Below, in pieces: positions 43,849 to 51,974 of a stretch of DNA of 64,000 nt. Both the position numbers and the translations under genes were made by a program. The notes beneath the pieces were generated by a model. The model had not been told where the DNA came from, did no database searches, and was given only the letters and a program-made list of their open reading frames with translations. Position 1 is the first letter of the stretch. Each line of letters starts with the position of its first letter. Origin of the DNA: AP-15 sp963701815. GTDB taxonomy: Bacteria > Pseudomonadota > Alphaproteobacteria > ATCC43930 > CGMCC-115725. The stretch is from positions 1-64,000 of the forward strand of contig CAVPBN010000028.1 of assembly GCA_963701815.1 (NCBI GenBank), written 5' to 3'.

Positions 43849-44345
43849 AGCAGGCGGCGCGGCGCCAGCGCCCGCTCCTCGATGCGGATGCGCCTGGCGA
43901 TCAGCATCAGGTTCGGCGCCGACCAGATCGCGGCCAGCGCCGTCGCGCCGAAGGCGATCGGCAGCACCGCGATCTCCGCGGCGACCAGCGCGTAGTTCGG
44001 ATGCCTGAGCCAGCGGTACGGGCCGGTCCGCACCAGCGGCCTGCCCGGCAGGGTCAGAACCCGCGTCGTCCAATAATGGCCGAGGCTGACGATGACCCAC
44101 AGCCGGCCGAGCTGGAGCAGCGCAAAGAGGCCGAGCAGCGGCCAGCGCGGCATCGCGGCCGACGGCACGCACAGCGCCAGGCTCGCCAGCCAGCCGAGGT
44201 GAAGCAGGATGAACGGCGGATAGCCGGCGGCGTCGATCTCGATCGCGCCGAGCCGGCGCAGCCGCGCGGCGTTGCGGCCGGCCCAGGCCAATTCGACGAG
44301 GCGCTGGAATAGGATCAGCAGCAGAGTCGCGCGCAGCACGCTCAC
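43845..44345 (-). CDS. Isoprenylcysteine-carboxyl-methyltransferase-like integral membrane methyltransferase
   Basis: This 166-residue membrane protein has hydrophobic helices at about 5-20, 45-65 and 120-150. The ICMT motif RTGPYRWLRHPNY occurs near residue 100. The start GTG 44345 overlaps the PKS stop (GTGA) and its own stop overlaps the MFS start. In bacteria, ICMT-like proteins next to type III PKS (for example SrsB of Streptomyces griseus) O-methylate alkylresorcinols. The same role here is inference from context. Confidence 0.86.
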   Translation of the reverse strand: MSVLRATLLLILFQRLVELAWAGRNAARLRRLGAIEIDAAGYPPFILLHLGWLASLALCVPSAAMPRWPLLGLFALLQLGRLWVIVSLGHYWTTRVLTLPGRPLVRTGPYRWLRHPNYALVAAEIAVLPIAFGATALAAIWSAPNLMLIARRIRIEERALAPRRLL

Positions 44346-45571
44346 CGGTTGTCGAGCACCAGAAAGCCGGCCGAAAAGCCCGGGCCGAGCGCCGTCATCA
44401 GCGCCAACTCCCAATTCGTCTTACCGGCATCTGCCGACGCCAACAGCTGCTCGAGCACGAACAGGACGGTTGCCGCAGACATGTTGCCGCAGTCGCGCAG
44501 CACTCCGCGGGCCACGGTCAGCGCGCCCTCGCCGAGGCCGAAAGCGCATTCGAGCGCGGTCAGCACTTTGGCGCCGCCCGGATGGCAGACGAAACGGTCG
44601 ATATCGTCGAAGCTCATGCCGTGCCGCGCGAGAAAACCCGCCGCGGCGTCGCGCAACCGCATCTCGACCAGTTTGGGCACGTCGCGGGAAAACACCGCGC
44701 GCAGCCCGTCATCGGCGGTCTCCCAGCCCATCACGTCGAGGGTGGCCGGCCAGGTATGCTCGCCGGCGGCGGCGAGCGCCGGCCCCTTGCCCCCGGTCGA
44801 TACCAGTGCGGCTGCGGCGCCGTCGCCAAACAACGCGGTGGCGACGATGTTGCTCTTCGACCAGTCGTCGCGGCGGAACGACAGCGCGCATAATTCGACG
44901 ACGAGGAACAGCACCGTCTCGCCCGGCCGCATCGCCGCTTCGGTGGCGGCGCGAGCGAGGCCGATCACGCCGCCGGCGCAGCCCAGCCCGAAGATCGGCA
45001 GCCGGCGCACCGTAGGGTTCAGTCCCATCCGGTCGATCAGCAATGCATCGAGGCTCGGCGTCGCGATCCCGGTCGACGACACGACGACGATCGCATCGAT
45101 CGCCGCGACGCCATACCCGGCGCGATCGAGCGCCTGCCGGGCGGCGCGCTCGGTCAGATCCAATGCCGAGTCCAGATAAATGCGGTTGCGCTCGGCCCAG
45201 CCATGAGCATGGTCGTACCATTCGATCGGCACGCAGGAGTATCTCGTCCGAATGCCGGTGTTGGTGAAAACCGGCAACAGGCGGTCGAGGTCCGGCGACA
45301 GCCCGAACAGGCGTTTGACCCGCTCGATCACATCGTCCTGATCGAGCCGGAACGGCGGGACCGCGGTGGCGAGGGCGAGGAGTTCTGGGGGGCTGGCGCA
45401 TCGGAGGCCGGGATCTGCCGCGAGGGTTGCCGATACTCGATATACAGCATGGCGCAGACGATATTCCGCCGCCGACGCCCATCTCGCGGTGACGATTTCG
45501 TGAGATCGTCCGCTATCCCGCCGCGGCAGCCGCGATGCGCCGCCTTGCTGCGGCAGCCGGCTGGCGGGCAT
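44342..45571 (-). CDS. Type III polyketide synthase (chalcone/stilbene synthase family)
   Basis: The core has about 350 residues of a thiolase-fold homodimeric PKS. The catalytic triad is visible: Cys in FGLGCAGGVIGLARA, His in FVCHPGGAKVLTALE and Asn in DCGNMSAATVLFVLE. Conserved starts are ALATAVPPFRLDQDDVI and FTNTGIRTRYS. The start is unclear: ATG 45571 is in frame but adds about 50 unusual residues. ATG 45450 would give a natural N-terminus only if one C is missing at the six-base run 45387-45392. It is the first gene of a four-gene operon. Confidence 0.9.
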   Translation of the reverse strand: MPASRLPQQGGASRLPRRDSGRSHEIVTARWASAAEYRLRHAVYRVSATLAADPGLRCASPPELLALATAVPPFRLDQDDVIERVKRLFGLSPDLDRLLPVFTNTGIRTRYSCVPIEWYDHAHGWAERNRIYLDSALDLTERAARQALDRAGYGVAAIDAIVVVSSTGIATPSLDALLIDRMGLNPTVRRLPIFGLGCAGGVIGLARAATEAAMRPGETVLFLVVELCALSFRRDDWSKSNIVATALFGDGAAAALVSTGGKGPALAAAGEHTWPATLDVMGWETADDGLRAVFSRDVPKLVEMRLRDAAAGFLARHGMSFDDIDRFVCHPGGAKVLTALECAFGLGEGALTVARGVLRDCGNMSAATVLFVLEQLLASADAGKTNWELALMTALGPGFSAGFLVLDNR

Positions 45572-45637
45572 GGTAGGCCGGGGCCGAAGCGTCGGAGAGG
45601 TTGTCCGGCTGACGCCGCAGACTTGGGACCTATTCGC

Positions 45638-46252
45638 ATGACCAAGATCCTCCTCGTCCGGCACGGCCACGTTGCCGGGATCTCGCCCGAGCGCTTTCGC
45701 GGACGAGCCGATCTGCCGTTGACGCCCGAAGGTCGCAGCCAGGCGGAGGCGACGGCGCGCCATATCGCGGCCAATTGGCATCCTGTCGCGATCTATGCCA
45801 GCCCGCTGTCCCGGTGCCGCGAGACCGCGGCCGCGATCGGCCGGCCGTTCGGCCTGACCCCGATCCCGGTCGCCGGGTTCGCCGACATCGATTACGGCAA
45901 ATGGCAGGGACTGAGCCCCGACGAGGTCGGGGCGCGCTGGCCGGAACTTCTCGATCGCTGGTACCGGATGCCCGATCAGACGGCGATCCCCGATGGGGAA
46001 ACCCTGGATGAGGTCCGCCGCCGGGCCGGCTCGGCGCTGGCGGCGGTCATCCTCGATCATGGCGAGGCCACCGTCGTCGTCGTCGCGCACGACAGCGTCA
46101 ACCGGGTGCTTCTGCTGCACGCGCTGGAGGTTCCGCTGTCGCGCTATTGGCGCATTCGGCAAAGCCCCTGTGCGATCAACCAGATCGACGCCGAGGCCGG
46201 CAGTTTCGTCATCGCCGCGATGAACCAGACCGATCATCTGCGAGAGCGATGA
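45638..46252 (+). CDS. Histidine phosphatase (phosphoglycerate-mutase-like) family protein
   Basis: This 204-residue enzyme has the catalytic LVRHGHV motif near the N-terminus (His9), YASPLSRCRETA, the acid region FADIDYGKWQG and the second His in VVVVAHDSVNRVL. The family covers broad-specificity phosphatases, including alpha-ribazole phosphatase, with which it shares this layout. No cobalamin genes are nearby. It is divergent from the PKS operon. No clear ribosome site precedes the ATG. Confidence 0.88.
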   Translation: MTKILLVRHGHVAGISPERFRGRADLPLTPEGRSQAEATARHIAANWHPVAIYASPLSRCRETAAAIGRPFGLTPIPVAGFADIDYGKWQGLSPDEVGARWPELLDRWYRMPDQTAIPDGETLDEVRRRAGSALAAVILDHGEATVVVVAHDSVNRVLLLHALEVPLSRYWRIRQSPCAINQIDAEAGSFVIAAMNQTDHLRER

Positions 46253-46283
46253 CCGCCCGCACCCGACCGCCCGCACCCGACCG
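46251..46283. repeat. 14-base tandem repeat, 2.3 copies
   Basis: GACCGCCCGCACCC occurs twice in direct tandem (46251-46264, 46265-46278) with a third partial copy. It begins at the end of the histidine phosphatase gene and may be replication slippage. Confidence 0.6.
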
Positions 46284-46325
46284 GCCGGAATTGGCCGGCG
46301 GACTTGCTCGGGCAGTCGCTGGCGG

Positions 46326-46354
46326 TTGACAATGGTTGCGGATATTCGCATTGT
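46326..46354 (+). promoter_or_regulatory. Weak promoter candidate upstream of the Hyf-like operon
   Basis: A perfect TTGACA at 46326-46331 lies in the 291-base gap before the operon. The best-placed -10, CATTGT at 46349-46354, is poor. Only the -35 match and the position support it. Confidence 0.3.
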
Positions 46355-46543
46355 GGTCGGGTCGCCCGGCGGGCGATGCCGAAGGCGATGGAGTTCGCCT
46401 TGTAACCGCCCTCGGGGCTGATGACTCCTCCAAACGCCGAGTGATGCGAGGGAGGGGCCGTGTCTCGTCTGATCTCATATCCGCAAATTGCTCGGTTGCC
46501 GGCGCAGCGCCGCAGCAACGAAGCTCGCGGCCGCGCGTTGATC

Positions 46544-47485
46544 ATGCGCGACATCCTGCTGCAGATCGCCCAGGTGGCGACCGTGCTCTCCCTGGCGCCA
46601 TTGCTGCAGGGCATCATCGCTCAATTCGAGGAGCGCGTGCAGCGCGCGCAAGGACCCGGGATCTTCCAGCCCTACCGCGATCTGTGGAAGCTGTTCCACA
46701 AGCAGGTGGCGGTGCCGCAGACGGCGTCATGGCTCTTTTGGGCGGCCCCCGTCGTCGCCTTCACCTGCATGCTGACCGTGCCGATCCTGATCCCCGTGTT
46801 GACCAATTTTCCGCTGCCGCTCTCCGACATGGGCGACATTCTCGGCGGCGGCCTGATCCTGACGCTCGGTTCGTTCATGGTCGTCCTCGCCGGGCTCGAT
46901 ACCGCGAGCGCTTACGGCGGCATCGGGTCGAGCCGTGCGGTGATGGTCGTGATCCTGGCCGAACCAACCTTGATCCTGGTGTTCGTCGGCATCACCCTGC
47001 TCGCCAAATCGATGCTGCCGTTCGTCGTCAACCATCTGCTGGTCGCCAGCTGGGCGGCCTATTGGAGCGCAGCGCATCTGTTCCTGGTGGCGGCCTTCTT
47101 TATTCTGCTGCTGGTCGAGACCGATCGAATGCCGATCCACTCGTCGACCCATATCGAAGTTTATATGATCGAAGAGGGCCGCATCCTCGAATATTCCGGT
47201 CCGTTGCTCGCCCTCCTCAAATGGGCGTCGGCGATGAAACAGTTCATCCTTTATGCGCTCTTCTGCAATGTGCTGATATTGCCGTGGGGGTTGTCGATTG
47301 AGGGCACCGCGATCGGCGCCGTGGCCGCCGCCGCCGGCCTGTTGCTGAAGTTTACCTTTGTCGCTTGCGCCGTGGTCTTTGTCGAAACCGCGCAATCGCG
47401 GTTGCGCTTCTACCGCTATCAGGAACCGCTGGCGGCGTCTTTTCTGCTCGCGGTTTTGTCGATCGTCGGGACCCAGCTGACTTAG
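46544..47485 (+). CDS. hyfC: Hydrogenase-4/formate-hydrogenlyase membrane subunit, NuoH-like (HyfC/HycD)
   Basis: The subunit has about 313 residues with eight expected helices. The NuoH-family motif FEERVQRAQGPGIFQPYRDL with KLFHKQ marks the quinone-site/cluster-facing loop, and TSTHIEVYMIEEGRILEYS is the conserved Glu-rich loop. It anchors the peripheral arm of the complex to the proton-translocating membrane part. GTG 46460 is an alternative start with a GGAGG placed rather close. It is the first gene of a six-gene operon, four bases before hyfE. Confidence 0.9.
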   Translation: MRDILLQIAQVATVLSLAPLLQGIIAQFEERVQRAQGPGIFQPYRDLWKLFHKQVAVPQTASWLFWAAPVVAFTCMLTVPILIPVLTNFPLPLSDMGDILGGGLILTLGSFMVVLAGLDTASAYGGIGSSRAVMVVILAEPTLILVFVGITLLAKSMLPFVVNHLLVASWAAYWSAAHLFLVAAFFILLLVETDRMPIHSSTHIEVYMIEEGRILEYSGPLLALLKWASAMKQFILYALFCNVLILPWGLSIEGTAIGAVAAAAGLLLKFTFVACAVVFVETAQSRLRFYRYQEPLAASFLLAVLSIVGTQLT

Positions 47486-47489
47486 TTCG

Positions 47490-48170
47490 ATGCTGGTCGC
47501 GCATTTGAGCCCGCTGGCCTCCTCGCTGTTCAGCCTGTTGGCCATCGTCAGCCTGCTGCTGGCCTTTGTCATGCTCGGATCGCGCTGGCTGAAGAACTAC
47601 CTCTACGCCTTCGCCGCCGAGAGCTGGGCGATAGCGGCCCTTTCTGCGGCGGTCGGATTTTACGGAAACTATCCCGAACTTTATCTGATCGCGATCTTTA
47701 CCTTGTTGTTTCGCGGTCTGTTGTTGCCCTATCTCGTCTGGCGGGTCATTCGCCGTCTTGCGGTCGATCGCGAGATCCAGCTGATCTTGCAGCCGAGCAC
47801 GAGTCTCGTAATCGGCGCCTTTTTCGTCATGTTCTCGCTGTCGGTCGCTTATCGAGTTGCTGCGGTCTTTGACTTGGAATTGACTATTGCAGTGCTGGCG
47901 CTGACCGTGATGCTGTCGATCAAGCTGATCGGCTTTCTGATGCTGGCGGTGCGTCACGAGGCGATCAGCCAGGTCCTCGGGCTCCTGGTTTTGGAAAACG
48001 GCATCTTTCTCGGCTCGCAGATCCTGGTGCCGGGGATGCCGCTGCTGTTCGAACTGGTCATTCTGTTCGATCTGTTGATCATCGTCGCCTGCTTCGGCGT
48101 GCTGGTCGGCTATCTGCTGACGCATGTCGGCTCGACCAGCAGCCTCGACCTCAGGCGGCTGGTCGGATGA
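47490..48170 (+). CDS. hyfE: Hydrogenase-4 membrane subunit HyfE-like
   Basis: This is a 226-residue integral membrane protein with about seven helices. It matches HyfE, which combines NuoK-like features (GLLVLENGIFLGSQILVPGM is the NuoK-type Glu-containing helix) with an N-terminal extension. It begins four bases after hyfC and overlaps hyfF by ATGA at 48167-48170. It is part of the proton- or sodium-conducting membrane arm. Confidence 0.88.
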   Translation: MLVAHLSPLASSLFSLLAIVSLLLAFVMLGSRWLKNYLYAFAAESWAIAALSAAVGFYGNYPELYLIAIFTLLFRGLLLPYLVWRVIRRLAVDREIQLILQPSTSLVIGAFFVMFSLSVAYRVAAVFDLELTIAVLALTVMLSIKLIGFLMLAVRHEAISQVLGLLVLENGIFLGSQILVPGMPLLFELVILFDLLIIVACFGVLVGYLLTHVGSTSSLDLRRLVG

Positions 48171-49633
48171 CGATCGCCGCCCTCCTGCTGGTCCTGTCGA
48201 TCGCGCCGGCGGCCGCGGCCGTCCTTTGCCTGGCGATCCGGGCGCCGCGTATTTGCGAAGGGGTAAATCTGCTTGCCGGCGTTGCGGTGCTGGCGGGCGC
48301 TCTGCCGCTGCCGTTTCTGGTCGGCGACGGCGCGCGGCACTTCTGGAATGATTACGTGATCGTCGACCGCGCCGGCGCCTGGGTCGTCCTGTGCACGGCG
48401 ACGGTATATTTTCTCGCTTCGATCTATGCGATCGGCTACATGCGGCTCCTGGGCGAGGACGCCCGTCTCCACCGGTTCTACGCGCTGTTCGCCGGCTTTG
48501 GCCTGACGACCTTGATCGGGCCGCTGATGAACAACATCGGCATTTACTGGATCGCGATCGAGCTGACCACCTTGGTCAGCACCTTTCTCGTCGCTTTCGA
48601 GCACGCGGCCGAAAGCATGGAGGCGGCGTGGAAATACATCATGGTCGTATCGGCCGGCATCAGTCTCGCTTTGCTCGGCACGATTTTGTTCTACTGGGGC
48701 GGCAGCTTTGTCCTCGGCCCCAGCTACCAGATGACCTGGTCGGTCCTCGCCGGCGCTGCGCCGCGAATGAACCCGGTGCTGATGATCCTGGCTTTCCTGC
48801 TCGTGTTGGTCGGTTACGGCACCAAGGCCGGGCTGGCGCCGATGCACACCTGGCTGCCCGACGCACACAGCGAGGCGCCGGCGCCGGTATCGGCGATGCT
48901 GTCCGGGGCATTGCTGAACACTGCGATGATCGGGATCCTGCGCTTTCTCGACATTACCCGGATGGCCGGTCTCGGCGATCTGCCGCGGCTGGCATTGGTG
49001 CTGTTCGGGACCTCGTCGCTGTTGATCGGCGCCTTGTTCATCGTCCGTCAGCAAGGCATCAAACGGCTGATGGCCTATTCGAGCGTCGAGCACATGGGCG
49101 TCGTCGCCCTCGGTTTCGGCTTTGGCGGGCCGTTCGGCATCGCCGGTGCGCTCTACCACATGCTCAACCACTCGCTGAACAAATCGCTGATGTTCTTCGG
49201 CGCCGGCAACGTGATGCGCGCCTACGGCACCAAGGAGATCGGGCTGATCCGCGCCGTCGGCCGGCGCTTTCCGAATGAGGGAGCATTGTGGCTGGCGGGC
49301 GCCGTCGCGATCACCGGAGCGCCTCCGTTCGGCCTGTTTCTGAGCGAGTTCACGATCATGCGGGCCGGCCTGACGCCGTCGTTTTCCTGGGCGGTGTATG
49401 TCATGGCGGTGTTGCTGATCGTCATCTTCATCGGCTTCATGAACCACTTCCGAGAGATGTACTACGTCAGCGATCCGGACGGGACGCCGGCGCCTGGGCG
49501 GTCGAGCGCCTGGTGCGCGGTGCCGATGTGGCTCGCTCTGGCGCCCCTTCTGATCCTCGGCCTGTGGTGGCCGGCCGGCATCTGGAACTATCTGACTTCG
49601 GTCGCCACGAGCCTTTCGCCGGGGGTGCGGTGA
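48167..49633 (+). CDS. hyfF: Hydrogenase-4 antiporter-like subunit HyfF (ND5/NuoL family)
   Basis: This 488-residue antiporter-like (Mrp/NuoLMN family) subunit has typical helices: IGIYWIAIELTTLVSTFLVA with the key Glu, GYGTKAGLAPMHTWLPDAH with the conserved Lys and His, and MAYSSVEHMGVVALGFGFG. It pumps ions coupled to electron transfer. It overlaps hyfE at its start and the large subunit at its end (GTGA), so translation is coupled across the operon. Confidence 0.92.
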   Translation: MTIAALLLVLSIAPAAAAVLCLAIRAPRICEGVNLLAGVAVLAGALPLPFLVGDGARHFWNDYVIVDRAGAWVVLCTATVYFLASIYAIGYMRLLGEDARLHRFYALFAGFGLTTLIGPLMNNIGIYWIAIELTTLVSTFLVAFEHAAESMEAAWKYIMVVSAGISLALLGTILFYWGGSFVLGPSYQMTWSVLAGAAPRMNPVLMILAFLLVLVGYGTKAGLAPMHTWLPDAHSEAPAPVSAMLSGALLNTAMIGILRFLDITRMAGLGDLPRLALVLFGTSSLLIGALFIVRQQGIKRLMAYSSVEHMGVVALGFGFGGPFGIAGALYHMLNHSLNKSLMFFGAGNVMRAYGTKEIGLIRAVGRRFPNEGALWLAGAVAITGAPPFGLFLSEFTIMRAGLTPSFSWAVYVMAVLLIVIFIGFMNHFREMYYVSDPDGTPAPGRSSAWCAVPMWLALAPLLILGLWWPAGIWNYLTSVATSLSPGVR

Positions 49634-51156
49634 CCGGCGGCGAGATCGCGACGAGCGCCCCGGCTTCGGCGTCGCAAATCGCCGAGCCGGTCACCGTGGC
49701 GCCGGAGCAGCTGCCGGCGGTGGTTGCCGAACTGGTCGCCGCAGGCGGCCGGATGCAGATGCTCTATGGCTGGTACCCGGAGCCCGGCGAATTCGAACTG
49801 CGCTATCTGGCGAGCCGCGACCCTGGCCAACCGTTCCTGATCTGGCGCTGCGTCCCCGGCGGACCGATGCCCAGCGTCGCGACGATCAGCCCGCTGTTGA
49901 GTTGGTACGAGCGCGAAACCACCGATCTCTACGGTCAGGAATTCGTCGGGCAGCCGCAACCCGACCCGCTGATCCTGCCGCGCGGCGCAAAGGCGATCGC
50001 CCCTCCGCTCGACCCCGCCTATCCGGCCGACACCCGGATCACGCTCGCGCCTGCCGCGGCAGGTCTGGTCGAGGTAGAGAGCCCCGATGTGCAGCGGCTG
50101 CCGTTCGGGCCGGTGCGCGCGGATGTCGTCGAATCGGTCCAGCTCGTCTTTTTCTATGTCGGCGAGCATATCCTGCATCTGCACCCGGAACTGTTCTTCA
50201 AGCATCGCGGCATGGAGAAGCGCTTCGAGCGGGCCCCGTTGACGAAAGGCGTGGTGCTGGCGGAACGAGTGTCCGGCATCGGCAGCTTTGCCCACGGGCT
50301 CGCCTTCTGCCAAGCCGTCGAAAGGGCGGCCGGATGCGTTGTCCCGCCGCGCGCGCTGATGCTGCGCTCGCTGCTCGCCGAGCTCGAGCGGCTCTACAAT
50401 CACCTCCACTATCTCGGCCATCTGAGCGACACCACGACCCTCAAGGTCGGCAATGCCGAGGGAAAGTTGCTCGAGGAACGGGCCAAGCAGATCAACGGGC
50501 GACTGACGGGCAGCCGGTTGCTGCGCTCGCTGGTCGCGCCGGGAGGGCTGCGCCGGGATCTCGAACCGACGCCGTGGCTCGCCGAAGCGCTCGAACGCCT
50601 GCGCCGCGACGTCGCCGACTACACCGCGATGCTGGAAAATACCAACAGCTATCTCGACCGTTTGATCACCACCGGGGTATTGAGCCGGCAGGTTGCCTTC
50701 GATCAAGGGGCGACCGGTCCGATCCAGCGTGCTTCGGGGTTCGACCGGGATCTGCGTCGAGATCACCCATACGCCGCCTATGGCGATCTGCCGCCGATGG
50801 TGCCGGTCAGGACCAGCGGCGATGCCCATGCTCGGGCGCAGGTGCGTATCGCCGAACTCGATGCGAGCATAACGCTGATGCAGCGCCTGCTGCCGCTGCT
50901 GCCCGGCGGGCCGGTCCGCGGCGAGTGCGTTCCGCCGCCGGGTTCGGAGGGGCTCGGCTGGAGCGAGTCGCCGCGCGGATCGCTGTTTTACAGCGTCCAT
51001 TTCGATCGTGACGGGGTGTTGTCGCGGGTCAAGATCAAGTCCCCGTCCTTCTCCAACTGGCGGGTGTTTCCGTTCACCGTCCACGACAGCAACATGATGG
51101 ACTACGCAATCAACGAGGCGAGCTTCGGCCTCACCGTCGCCGGTTGCGACCGTTAG
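49630..51156 (+). CDS. hyfG: HycE/HyfG-like large subunit lacking the N-terminal NiFe ligands
   Basis: The protein has 508 residues. An N-terminal NuoC-like domain (about 20-140, LLSWYERETTDLYGQEF) is fused to a NuoD/hydrogenase large-subunit domain with FFKHRGMEKRFE. The site where [NiFe]-hydrogenases have RxCGxC reads ERVSGIGSFAH: Ser215 and Gly218 replace the two cysteines. The C-terminal DPCxxC is replaced by NEASFGLTVAGCDR, leaving a single Cys506. The catalytic NiFe centre therefore cannot form in the usual way. This matches energy-converting-hydrogenase-related (Ehr) complexes. No C-terminal processing peptide is visible, as expected. Confidence 0.92.
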   Translation: MTGGEIATSAPASASQIAEPVTVAPEQLPAVVAELVAAGGRMQMLYGWYPEPGEFELRYLASRDPGQPFLIWRCVPGGPMPSVATISPLLSWYERETTDLYGQEFVGQPQPDPLILPRGAKAIAPPLDPAYPADTRITLAPAAAGLVEVESPDVQRLPFGPVRADVVESVQLVFFYVGEHILHLHPELFFKHRGMEKRFERAPLTKGVVLAERVSGIGSFAHGLAFCQAVERAAGCVVPPRALMLRSLLAELERLYNHLHYLGHLSDTTTLKVGNAEGKLLEERAKQINGRLTGSRLLRSLVAPGGLRRDLEPTPWLAEALERLRRDVADYTAMLENTNSYLDRLITTGVLSRQVAFDQGATGPIQRASGFDRDLRRDHPYAAYGDLPPMVPVRTSGDAHARAQVRIAELDASITLMQRLLPLLPGGPVRGECVPPPGSEGLGWSESPRGSLFYSVHFDRDGVLSRVKIKSPSFSNWRVFPFTVHDSNMMDYAINEASFGLTVAGCDR

Positions 51157-51164
51157 GAGCAGAG

Positions 51165-51974
51165 ATGCCGCTGTGGACTCTGTTCGGGCTCTACAAGGGA
51201 AAGGCGACCACCGCCTGGCCGCGGCGCGGTGAGGCGAACGGGCAGGAGGGGGTGCTCGGCATGCCGCGCTTCGAGCCGGACAAATGCCTGCCGGGCTGTG
51301 ACGAATGCGCGGCGATCTGCCCGAGTGCGGCGATCGCGATACGGGCGGATGCGGCCGGCAAAGACCGCCTCGAGGTCGATTACGGGCGCTGCGTCGTCTG
51401 TCAGCTGTGCGTCGAGGTCTGTCCGAACGACGCTGCGACCGCGTCCTTCGATTGGGCCTTCGGCACCCGCGAGCGCGGCGACCTGGTGTTGTCCGCCGGC
51501 TCCGCGCCGGCCGCGACGCCGATGCGGGAAATTGAGGACCGGCGCGGATTTCGCCGCAGCCTGCACATTCGCCACGTCGATGCCGGTTCGTGCAACGGCT
51601 GCGAATCCGAGCTGCAGGCGCTCAACAACCCGTTCTACAATCTTCACCGGCTGGGGATCTTCTTTACCGCTTCGCCGCGCTTCGCCGATCTGCTGTTGGT
51701 AACGGGACCCGTCACCTACGCGATGCGCGAGCCGCTGCGCCGCGCCTACGAGGCGATGCCGCCGCCGCGCTGGGTGATGGCGGTCGGCGCCTGCGCAGTT
51801 TCCGGCGGGGTTGCCGGCGGCGGATACGCCTGCGGCAACGGTCTCGATGAGGTCCTGCCGGTCGACCTCTATCTGCCGGGGTGTCCGCCGAACCCGGCCG
51901 CGCTGATCGATGCCCTGCTGATGTTCCTCGATAGGGCGCCGCAGCGCGCGAAGGGAGGCCGGCTTGGCGAATGA
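51165..51974 (+). CDS. Fused ferredoxin (HyfH-like) and NuoB-like small subunit (HyfI/HycG)
   Basis: The 269-residue fusion has an N-terminal ferredoxin with two [4Fe-4S] sites: Cys41, 45, 48, 52, with an unusual CxxxC opening, and Cys76, 79, 82, 86. The C-terminal small-subunit domain keeps the N2-type cluster ligands Cys143 and Cys146 (SCNGCESE), Cys210 (VGACAVSGG) and Cys240 (LPGCPPNP). In E. coli these are two proteins. AGGAGCAG precedes ATG 51165, eight bases after the large-subunit stop. The intact clusters suggest electron transfer is retained although NiFe is not. Confidence 0.92.
   Translation: MPLWTLFGLYKGKATTAWPRRGEANGQEGVLGMPRFEPDKCLPGCDECAAICPSAAIAIRADAAGKDRLEVDYGRCVVCQLCVEVCPNDAATASFDWAFGTRERGDLVLSAGSAPAATPMREIEDRRGFRRSLHIRHVDAGSCNGCESELQALNNPFYNLHRLGIFFTASPRFADLLLVTGPVTYAMREPLRRAYEAMPPPRWVMAVGACAVSGGVAGGGYACGNGLDEVLPVDLYLPGCPPNPAALIDALLMFLDRAPQRAKGGRLGE

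Noticed and set aside
45387..45450. A one-base loss in the six-base run near the start of the type III PKS, giving ATG 45450
   Set aside because: It gives a nicer N-terminus but needs a deletion, against the insertion-only pattern elsewhere. I kept the in-frame ATG 45571 and noted the doubt.
46288..46310. Sigma54-like TGGC...TTGC motif upstream of the Hyf-like operon
   Set aside because: Spacing between the GG and GC elements is one base too long for a -24/-12 promoter, and the flanking consensus is poor.
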